A DNA stretch of 33,352 bases from Tubiluchus corallicola. Lineage: Eukaryota; Priapulida; Priapulimorpha; Priapulimorphida; Tubiluchidae. Positions 22,016 to 31,696 of this stretch are shown here, one piece after another. Numbering within the stretch: the first letter of the stretch is position 1; every line of letters starts with the position of its first letter. The stretch lies in contig JAQGDQ010000056.1 of assembly GCA_030141605.1 (NCBI GenBank), forward strand, positions 622,001 through 655,352, written 5' to 3'. Under the pieces are notes generated by a model. The model searched no databases and was not told where the DNA came from. It was given only the letters and a program-made list of their open reading frames with translations. The position numbers and the translations under genes are program-made.

Positions 22016-22079
22016 ATGAAACGTGGCAGCTGCAGCAATGGCATGTGTCTATCGTGAATATAATAACTGTATTAAATAA
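22016..22079 (+). promoter_or_regulatory. two overlapping upstream ORFs before the fucosyltransferase start
   Basis: Two 13-codon uORFs in different frames run from 22016 to 22057 and from 22038 to 22079. The second ends one base before the main ATG at 22081. If both lie in the mRNA leader, they would force leaky scanning or reinitiation and damp translation. The transcription start is unknown, so their inclusion is inference. Confidence 0.4.
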
Positions 22080-22080
22080 T

Positions 22081-24507
22081 ATGGGAAAAACTAAACACAA
22101 AAAGCACACAGTAAGTGCGTCTAAAAGCAAAGCTTCAAATAGCAGTAATGGCACGAAACAAAGCGTACTGAAAAGCACAGAGTTTGCTGAAGAAGGCTGT
22201 AAAGTTCACCAACAGAATGACGTAAGTATCATACTCATATATCTTGGATATTATTATGCAATTCATATATAATGGATAATACACAAGAATAGTTTATTTG
22301 AATTCTCAAAGTCAAAATGTCATTGTGAGCCTTAAAGCTTAGAAACACGTATATATATAGATGAGTCTCGAGTATATAAAGCACAAGGTATTTTAAATAA
22401 TTAATAATTTGAGCAGGAAACAATTAATGACAAATTATTGATTTGTTAAACATTTTACTCGAAGAACTATATCCATACATTTGCATGTTGTAGCATAGTA
22501 GCAGCGACACCTAAATTGTTCATTCTATTGTGTCATTCAGTGTGCTGAGAAATTAGAGCTTGATCGCTTTGTAAATAACTAAGCATTTATTTTGAGAAGT
22601 TTTAAAGTTAAGAAAATATTTACATACAGAGCTTACTAACATAAACTCCATGTTAAAAGAGATATGTTTCACTCAATGTTTGACGAAGTAAGTAAAGTAA
22701 GCGAATTATATCTAAATTATTATTTGCAATATCATTATTTGTCAGTCAATGTTCTGTCAAGTGAGTTGTTTTGAGATTCAGGAATAGACCTATAAAATAG
22801 TACCCTCACCTGCAAGGTCTATTTTACTAGCAAAATACTAGAGATCTTTTTGTACGAAGTTGTGCGATTTTAGTTCTAAAAGCCGTTTCTTATTTGCAGG
22901 ATTTGGTTCAGAATAATTGGACACCAACTCTGAAACATCCAGCTAGCAAGGAGGAAGCAAAACCTTGTTTCACAGAACCACCATTGAAGAAAAAGATTTT
23001 AATTATCTTGACGTGTCTTTTGTTTGTAACAACCTTGTTACATATAGCATGCTACATTGGTGTCATAAAAGTGCTAGCTAATGTTACTAAGAAGTATATA
23101 ACTACTAGTGGATCGCAAGCATCGTACCATGACTGTTTAAAAAGTGCAAAAGAAGCAATTACACCAGAAAACAGTATTGACAAGCACGTAAAAAAGTTTG
23201 AAGTAAAACCTACATTTTTAAATTCATTAAATGACAATAAGGATAACAATACTAAAGGAATTGTTCATGTCCAAGCCAGTCACTTGTCCCATGAAGACAA
23301 AATCTTGGAGTCTGTTCTTGATGAAGTCACATCATCAGTTATTGAGCCTACGACAAAGAAATCAGCAAAGCCGGAAAATAAAACCAATAAAGTTGAGGCG
23401 GTTAGTAACTTAGCAAAAAAGTCTAGTGTAAGAGTGCTTTCTGGTGTAGAGAAGGATGGTAAGAATGCTAGTAAACAAAACGAGAAAAGGTTAAAGAAAA
23501 TCCTGTTCTGGACCGGTATGTTTGGTGCAAAAGATTGGCAAATTGGCACTGGACAGAGGTCATTCAGAAAGTGCTTTAGAGAACAGAAATGCGAAGCTCT
23601 TATTTCTAGACAGCATGCGCAAATTGCCGATGTAGTTGTATTTCATATGCGTGACATAAAAGAAAATGATATGCCTAGTAATCACCCAAAATCACAAAAA
23701 TGGGTTTTTGCTCTGAAAGAGTCACCCTGGTACAGCTGGGTGCACAAGTTTCAAAAAATAAAGCATATATTCAATTGGACAATGACGTACCGCCTAGATT
23801 CAGATGTTCCTTGGTTATATGGGAAAACGATTAAAAAAGAACACTCAGACTACAGTGTGAGGAGTACTGATTACGCTGCAGGTAAAACAAAGCTGGCTGC
23901 TTGGTTTGTCAGTAGGTGTCCTCGAGTGAGTGACAGAGAGAAGTATGCAGAAGAGTTGCAGAAATATATTCCCATCGATGTTTTTGGCCAATGTGGTCCT
24001 CTTAAATGCCGAGGTGTTGTGAACTGTTTTGAAATGGTGAGAAAGGATTACAAATTTTATTTATCTTTTGAAAATAGTATATGCACTGACTACATTACAG
24101 AGAAACTCTGGTTTCCTATGTATTATGGAAATGTGATTCCAGTGGTGCTTGGAGGGGCTGATTACGAAAAGTATCTCCCTCCGAATTCTTTTATAAACGT
24201 GATGGACTTTGGGTCTCCTTATGAGCTAGCACAGTATTTGCTCAAGTTAGATAAGGATGACAATTTGTATAATTCATATTTTATGTGGAAGGAAGACTAT
24301 GATGTCATGCCATTGACTGACAACATTCATGGATTATGCGAGCTTTGTGATAAGCTACATTCACCAGAAGCAAGTGTGACTTCTTCTTATGACAATATAA
24401 ACATTTGGTGGAATCGAACAACCACTTGCAAAGTTGGCATCTATAGTGAATTGAAAAAGAAATATGGGAGCTCCGAAGTACCTAATGTTATCAAAGAAGA
24501 GCTTTAA
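22081..24507 (+). CDS. FUT-like: alpha-1,3-fucosyltransferase (GT10), type II Golgi membrane protein
   Basis: Transfers fucose from GDP-fucose to GlcNAc of glycans in the Golgi. Two exons: 22081-22221 (47 codons, phase 0, donor GTAAGT) and 22900-24507 (acceptor TTTGCAG), 582 residues in all. Order of parts: a basic Ser/Lys-rich cytosolic tail of about 80 residues; one membrane anchor at about 80-105 (ILIILTCLLFVTTLLHIACY); a long Lys/Ser/Glu/Asn-rich stem to about 240; then the catalytic domain. The domain shows ILFWTGMFG, ADVVVFHMRDI, NWTMTYRLDSDVPWLYG and the donor-binding signature FYLSFENSICTDYITEKLW (about 434-452), followed by PVVLGGADYEKYLPPNSFI and a C-terminal CELC. The usual GT10 core is present and looks active. 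The tail and stem make it much longer than the 360-430 residues typical of the family. Sequons occur in stem and core. The exact linkage (Lewis type or core alpha-1,3) cannot be read from sequence. Confidence 0.93.
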
Positions 24508-24720
24508 TTAGGGTGATACGTGACGTATTGTTACATAACTAGGGCGGTATTGTAAATACATGTACATATGAAATATGATTTTCTTTTTGTCGATTACTTT
24601 TTTAGTTCGACCATGTCTTTTGTTTATCTCAAATTCGTTAGTTTGAGTGCTCTGAACAATACACAAGAAATTAAGAAACGTCCTAGTCAAGCAAAAATTC
24701 TATTGTGTCATTTTTTTAAC

Positions 24721-24788
24721 ATATAATGAGTATATATACATATTATGTATATATATTATAACATATATTAATATATATACATATATTA
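24721..24788. repeat. AT microsatellite with a perfect inverted repeat
   Basis: TATATATACA (24731-24740) and TGTATATATA (24746-24755) pair perfectly around a 5-nt loop inside a longer TA/ATATAC tract. It lies about 220 bp after the fucosyltransferase stop and may extrude as a cruciform. Confidence 0.75.
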
Positions 24789-25619
24789 AAATTAGACATC
24801 GAATAGAAAGATGGACGGGACCATGAAAAAGTCATAATTGAGTGACAATCTGAATCTGAGATCTTGTATTTCTTAGTCAGTTTTATTGTTGGATTTACTT
24901 CAGGATTGTCGCCATCAGCAGATGTAAGAATGCTTTATAGGCATATTAGTTTGGTACTTAGCATTCGGCCCATTGCCGATCAAAGGAAAGCACAGTATAT
25001 CAACTACTCTGCAAGCTGAGATATATCGACATTGGTGTCGGGTAGTTTGGAATGGATTGCGGCCTGTCTAAGAAGCGATAGATAAGTAGTTTTAACATCT
25101 CTTGAATAGCATTAGACATCGTTCACGAATATTCAAACATGGCGAAGTGCACAATTTTTTTATTTTATCATTCATTTGATCTATTTAACTTTCAACAGTA
25201 AATAAATGTAATTGTTTATTATTTATCTTTTCTAAAACCATAACATTTTATAGATCGTTCTTGATCAGTAGAGTGTAAAACAATGTAATGATTTAGTGAA
25301 TATTTATATTTAATTCTGCAGGTTGATTTGCTAACGTGATGTGTAAAAATTCATATAGTGACATTATGAATAGTCTATGCATTAAAATTACTGAAAAGTG
25401 TTAAAATAAAGAACTTTTTAGCTCATGATTTAAAATTGTTGCTTCACGAATTGTTAAACTTTGGGCACATTTTTAAATTGGTATAATTTAAGAATTTTAT
25501 TTGTACGCCTACATACAAGCATCTCCGAAAAGACAAAACTGGATAATTAGAAGCGCTGATTAAAAGGTAATATAAAGTTTGTGAAATTAAAATTTCAGCA
25601 ATTAGTCCACACGGTCCTT

Positions 25620-25679
25620 CAAAAGAATGATATTCAAAAGACTGACATTCAAATAAATGACATTCAGAACACTGGACTC
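25620..25679. repeat. four-copy 15-bp tandem repeat
   Basis: Four adjacent 15-mers start at 25620, 25635, 25650 and 25665 with consensus CAAAAGACTGACATT. The first three are close and the fourth is degenerate. A related stretch (ACAGTCCTTCAACACTGACA) occurs near 26128 and shares the leading GTCCTTCAA with 25613-25621, so the motif belongs to a dispersed family. Confidence 0.7.
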
Positions 25680-26609
25680 CGTTGATAAAAGTTTTTATGA
25701 AATATTTCGGCAATTAAAAGCGGAAGCGCAAAAGTTTTATTCGGATAATACCAAGTAAGTTTCACATCTAAATGATGCAAAAAGACCAGAATGTCAAGGC
25801 ACCATACATCGCCGCACGCAGTTCGAGCGCAAGTCTATAAAACTTACGTACAGAAATTTCTGCACTCATGCGCTCACAAAATGTATTTTGTGCAGCTCTG
25901 TTTGTTAATATAGGATTTACATGTCAAATGTATAATAACCTATAATTCATTGTTTTTAGTGACAACGCGCCGTTTACGCACGCGCTAGAAATGGGCTCTT
26001 CTAATTGATACACTATTGCGCATTATTATTGGTTGTTCATTTCGAGAATGATAACGACATTGATAAAAATCAAGACCAGCTTGATTTCGTAAAAATTCAA
26101 AATTTCACGGTTATTCTTGTGGTCAACACAGTCCTTCAACACTGACAAACTAGAAACTGACACAGTTTTGAATGACCGTTTTTAAATCTTAAAATACTAT
26201 AGAGTAGTATTATATATACTACTAATATAGATGCAGCAAAGTCTGGAATTGACAAAGCATAGTGTAAAAATAAACTAACTGTTTGGAAATAACTGAATTT
26301 TTTCGTCACGAGATGGAGCTGAGTAGAAAAAAACAAGCAGACTGAGAATCAAGGGAATTAGATTGACAAACAGAAGGTTTTAGATGAAGCCTTCTATTTA
26401 AGAATCGCTTTTATAATAGTCAAATCATATCTTTTAAATGATATCAAGTAAAAATGTCAAGGAACATCGATGAATGAAATTACAATAACGGCCTTAATAA
26501 TTATTACGTTTTACTTTTACAGGGATCTATTAAAATCATTTAGTACTCCTAAAACTATTATTATAATACTAATATATAATAGTGGCTCTGTATACATGTA
26601 TATATAATG

Positions 26610-27183
26610 CAGTGCCGGCCTTGGGGGTATTTCGGGCCCTGTGCAAAGTATATCGTGCGGGTTCTGCACAAAGTAGGTATGTCATACGAACACCCCCATG
26701 ATATAAGTCAATTTATTTTCAATGATAGCCATTTTATTATAGTAAGTTGCTAATAAGTGCATAAAAATTAATTTACATGTTGCTATTATTATTACTTATT
26801 ACTAAATACTAAAGTTATTTAAAAATATTTAAAAGGCCTTAGAACTTTAATTAAGAAATTTATATTTCAACTTAATTAGCAAGGGTAAATACAAAAAAAA
26901 AATAAGTTTGTAAATATAAAAAATAACAATTTAATTAATTACATATTTGGCAGCTGTAATATGCAGAGTCCTAAAACATAAAAGACTTAACATAAAGAGC
27001 TATATAAATCAATTACAAATATACATAAATGAGTGTCTATAGAAACCTTTTTATTAAGATTTTTCATTACGAAACGAAATTATGTTACTTACTCAATAGT
27101 AAATTCCTGGAAAATTTCCGAGCCCCTAGTTGCCGGCTTCGTGCGCCTGCACGGTTCGCGCACTCGTGCAAGGTCCAGCACTG
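26610..27183. mobile_element. hAT-like non-autonomous DNA transposon
   Basis: The left end begins CAGTGCCGGCCTTGGGG and continues GGGCCCTGTGCAAAG. The right end, read on the minus strand, begins CAGTGCTGGACCTTGCACGAG. CAGTGC-initiated ends with GGCC-rich continuation are typical of hAT elements. The flanking 8-mers (ATATAATG at 26602-26609, ATAAAAGT at 27184-27191) match at 5 of 8 positions, as an eroded 8-bp target-site duplication would. The 574-bp interior is AT-rich and codes for nothing, so any movement relied on another element's transposase. Confidence 0.6.
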
Positions 27184-27342
27184 ATAAAAGTTTAGTACTG
27201 CACAAATAGTGTTTTGCATATTATGTAATAAAGATGCGCTGCCTTTAATGTAACCATCGGAATTTAATCATCGTGTCAACGGCTACAAATCAGAACATGC
27301 GCAAAGTGCATTCAAGTGTGTTTAGATGAATGATTAACACCG

Positions 27343-27480
27343 CCAATCATTCGTTTGTGGTACGCGATACAATAAGTCTTTCTCGGCAAATGTCCGTTTT
27401 GTTTAGAGAAACCCAAATCGGAAGTTGGGTTTTCTAGCATGAATGGATAGTGCAGTGTAAGGACGATGAACACGTGTGCG
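27343..27480 (+). promoter_or_regulatory. likely promoter and 5' exon of the selenoprotein P-like gene
   Basis: A CCAAT box (27343-27347, context CGCCAATCAT) precedes a stretch ending in a strong donor, GTGCG|GTAAGTAA, at 27480/27481. The proposed exon holds a strong stem (27407-27416 with 27425-27435). It would join the acceptor at 28420 (TTTATTTTCAG), giving a 5' UTR. If it joined the AG at 28440 instead, the ATG at 27465 would read in frame into the signal peptide (MNTCARMLYRF...). Which is used is not decidable here. Confidence 0.4.
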
Positions 27481-27882
27481 GTAAGTAAATTTTATTAATT
27501 TTGCCAAAGTGTATTTCGATGAGAGTAGACAGCATAAATTAATTTTTGTTTAAATAATTTCAAAACCGTAAAAATAAAACAAAATAGTTTAGTTAAGCTT
27601 GAGTTACATAATTTAGTCAATGCTTCGAGATAAACACAAGTTTACATCACTGATCATCTAGCCAATTACGGCAGAATTTTTGCAAAGAGTCAAATGTGTT
27701 GAAGAATCAGATTATTCGGCTGTTCCACTACCAGATAATTAGTAATCTTCTTTAAGTTTAAGTAAGCTGTGCATGCCTTTAATTGTAATCAGCAATAAAA
27801 AGAGAAAACATTTACAAATGAAGTTATTTTAGTACATACTAGTTTACTTGTACTTTTTAAGATGTGCAGGGTGCTTGCATAT

Positions 27883-27985
27883 GTGTACAGCCGAGGAGTT
27901 ACAATGTATGCTCATACTGATCGAAGTTAAGCAATATCGGACCTGGTCAGTAAATAGTTTCACATCTATTCATATTCGAGTGTAA
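27883..27985 (+). pseudogene. 5S rRNA-derived sequence (pseudogene or SINE3-type head)
   Basis: GTGTACAGCC at the left resembles the 5S 5' end. CTGATCGAAGTTAAGC, then ATATCGGACCTGGTCAGTA, follows the 5S internal promoter (CTGATCTCGGAAGCTAAGC, GTCGGGCCTGGTTAGTA) in order, with about 7 nt deleted. The 3' third is only weakly similar, so it is not a functional 5S gene. It lies in the first intron of the selenoprotein P-like transcript. It may be a dead 5S copy or the head of a 5S-derived SINE. No tail repeat was identified to choose between them. Confidence 0.5.
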
Positions 27986-28443
27986 TTAAAACACTCTTGT
28001 TGGTTCTGTACCTTATTTCACAGGATTAGCTTGAAAACAAACTAGATTCTGGCCACCCTACCCCATTATCGTTCGCAATAACAGGGTTCTACCACTAGAA
28101 TTCTGCTAGATTTCAGTTCGCATTATGCTCAACAGCGTACAAAATGTTTATGCAAATTTCACAAAAAACGTTTTAGCCCTTTGTAAATCCTCTTAACTTT
28201 AGACGTAGTATTAACCGAATTAACTATGTAAATCATTCTAACTACAGTATTCAAGTATGAATGCTGCACTTCATTCGTTTATGTTTTACATGTCGTTCAC
28301 TTCATTTAAATGTAATTCGGCTAAAAATTATTCTCGTTACACTGAATTATGGTTTAGTCACAGTTTCCTAAAATATTACTAATGTTTTGCGTTACTTTAA
28401 AGTGCTTTTTATTTTCAGCAAATGCAGGTTACGGTTGCAGAGA

Positions 28444-31400
28444 ATGCTATACCGTTTTTCACTCTATGCCATAATAATTAACTCAACATGTCTACTTAGC
28501 TGCATAGCAAAACCGGTTGTGACGTCACACGAACTCTGTTCTTTGCCTCCTACCTGGCAGCTTGATCATCGTGACTATATGCTGGAGAATCGTGGCCAAA
28601 TAACAGTTCTTGTATTTCTAAAAGCTGCCGAGAAAAGCAGCATCAAACAGGCAGAAAAGTAAGTACATGATATTTAAATAACAGGTCTTCCTGTTCGCCT
28701 GTCTTTTTATCTGAGTGTTTGTCACCGTCCGTGGCACGAGAAATCAACGTTGTACATCTGCATGAATTGGCAGAACCATAACAAATTGCTAAAAGTGGTA
28801 ATGCTGTTTATGGAATACAGAAGTCACTAGGTAGTGAAGGTACTTAAGGGTACGAAGGAATATGCAATTTGTACTTCGAGATCCCGTTAAAAACAATGAA
28901 AACCAGTTGCAGATAAAAAAGTGGGTCGTGATTCTGATCCATAGTCAAGAAGACTGCATGGCTGATGCAGAAAGTAAATGTTGATGCCATTTGATCTACA
29001 GATTCAGCCCGACCTTTGTACAATATGGAGCAATAATGGATATAGTGATGGATAAAATCCGCAGTTACAGGAGTTTAAGCGTTGACAATTTTTTGCCCTT
29101 CGGGAAGCCAGCTGCTAAGGAACGAGAAACATTCGGCGGACCGATAAGGCAGAAAAAGAATCTATTTTTTCAGCTAAATTTGCAAATATGGACTGATGGT
29201 AAAGTGTCAAAGCTCAAGTGTTGAATTTCAAATGTCTCTCCTCTGGGTTATTAAAGTACTGAAAGTCTTACCACAAATATCCTGAAGCCATATCGCATGA
29301 TGTCTATTTTGGAGATCAATTTGGTGAATTAGTTGATTTTTAGATTCACCAGTTACATTTATGTGATACAAAATGACGACGAAGAAACTGAAGATTGTTT
29401 AGCAAACCTCTATAGGACGTGTTAAAGTTTTACAATAATTATTTTCACCTTAAATATTTTAATTATTGTCAACATGCGTGGTCACCAGAGAACGCTAACC
29501 CACTTGTTTTGGGTTCAGCAAATCCGTAGATGTCATTCCGCCGCAAGAAAGAGGTCCGTGGCTCGGCATATCGGTGGACTGTGTAGTGCATGACATTATA
29601 CAATTACAAATTTTACTGTATACAATTATTTGAGATTGCGAATCAGTCACAAAAGATCAATAATAAAACTAAGACGCTGGTTTAGCTCGATTAAGGACTG
29701 TGAGGGTTTTTTGTGCATGAAGCAAGCTCCTTAGTGACCAATTACGCAGTTAATAAAAGCTTTGAGAAAATTTAACATTTGAACAGAATCGAACTTTGAT
29801 CCAAATCCGCAAATAGACTGTATTCGCAGTCCGTTATCCGCAAGTAGTGTGTGTACAGATTTGCGAACGGCAAGAAGGTCCCGGCTGCAAATTCTCTGGT
29901 GGTTGCAATGATTTTTCGTTTTCACTTCTTAATTCATTTGTTTATTTACAGCTGATTTACATGTAAGTTCAAGTTTATTTTGGGTAAAACTGCATTTGGC
30001 ATAAAGGAAATCATTTCTGTTGTTCTAGATTTAACAGTGAAAATTATAGCCGCCTCGTTTTCTTAATGGATTTCCATCTATTGAAATTCGATTTGTTTCC
30101 CTCCTGTAAATAACATCCAGTGGGAATTACAAACAGACTCTTATCCCCATGCTTGGGAAGCGCTGCAAATCAGGCTTCACACTTTTATATGAGGTTTTTG
30201 TTTCAGTTTTTTTCTACTCATATGTAAATTGAGTAATTGTGTACAAGCCCTCAGAAGTACATTAACGGACAATAAAAAACAATATTATAAGGTTAATAGC
30301 CGCTGTTTCGTTAATACGAGCATCTGGTGTGACATTCGGAAAAATTGAGCTTTTCAGGGTATGCCACTTTCTCAAAATTATACAGTGTACTGAAATAGTT
30401 CAGCATCACGTAGCACAATGCCATAAGTCGCCCAATGCAGTGTAATGCATTATTTTCTTGCATTATGCTAGAGCGAGCAATGGCCGAGTTTAGTAGTATG
30501 TGCTTGACTGTGAAAGTAAATGCTATTAAAGGATGGACAACATGTTCTGTTTCTTCTGGATTATGCGCGTCATATGTGAAACTATCCTTCCTATTTTTTC
30601 ATTGAGGGAAATGGGATACGCATTCGAAAATGGCCAAGGTACTTCTGTCGGCTCAGTATTTCATCTAAAAATAGCCTTAATAATTAGCTAGATTCTGATC
30701 CGCCAGAGCCATTTACATTAAGCAGGCTTTGACGTCAAGGGAGGACTTCGGCTTGGAAAGAACTTCACTAAGAAAACAATGGCACGTAACTTTCATTTAC
30801 GTTCGTTGAGGTCCTAATTGTTAATCGAATTAAGGCAATAGTAATTATTATGGGTTTACAATATTAATTTTTTCAGGTTGGAAAAAGTTCGCTTTCGCCT
30901 GCAGAAGAGTGGTGTAACAGATGTGAGTTTTTTAGTCATAAATAACGGTGAACTGGATTCTCTGAGAATGCAAGAAGCCTTATCATTCAGAGTTGGTTTT
31001 CAAGTTTTACAAGAACAACCTTCCAATGACATAGCACATCGGTTAGGAGCTTTGACTGGAAATATGTTTATTTATGACAGGTATTTGGTCGTAGTTTGGT
31101 CATTATCGCCAGTGAGCTGTTGCTGATGTAGTACCATTATGATATTGCTGTTGTTGTTGTCATTGCTATCGTTGCTTCTTTCTATTTCTTCGTTATCGTT
31201 GTTGTAGTCAATGCACGACAGTTGTTAATTTTGCTGTTATTGTCAATGACTGTGCACTTTGACATTGCTTCTTTTTTCCTTACCAGCAGGCAATTCCCTT
31301 CGTTGCAACAGTTTCATTGTGCTTGGCGACTAAAGCCTTTTTATCGTTTTATAGGTGCAGTAAACTGTCAAAATTCGAAGAATCTGTTAAACCAATGTTG

Positions 31401-31598
31401 CCAGCTGAAATTGAAAGCGTAATAGACGATGTGCACATCTCAAGTCAATGCGGAAGCTGTGATTTTTCAGGTGTTGCAGAGGTGAGTCTCACCACACGCA
31501 CGCAGGCACACACACACACACACACGCACGCTCGCAAGGCACACACACACGCACGCACGCACGGCACGGCACGGCACACACACACACACACGCACGCA

Positions 31599-31696
<98 letters not shown>

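Larger units (their letters stand above)
24508..26609. other. intergenic DNA after the fucosyltransferase gene
   Basis: No gene seen. It includes candidate AATAAA hexamers at 25201-25206 and 25405-25410 that may end the fucosyltransferase transcript, an AT-palindrome tract and a 15-bp tandem repeat (listed separately). The minus-strand frames at 25444-25713 and 26136-26336 lie on repeats and show no domain. Confidence 0.45.

Noticed and set aside
28991-29224. 77-codon frame in the SELENOP-like intron
   Set aside because: No recognised motif, starts at a non-ATG codon, and has no phase agreement with the adjacent exons.
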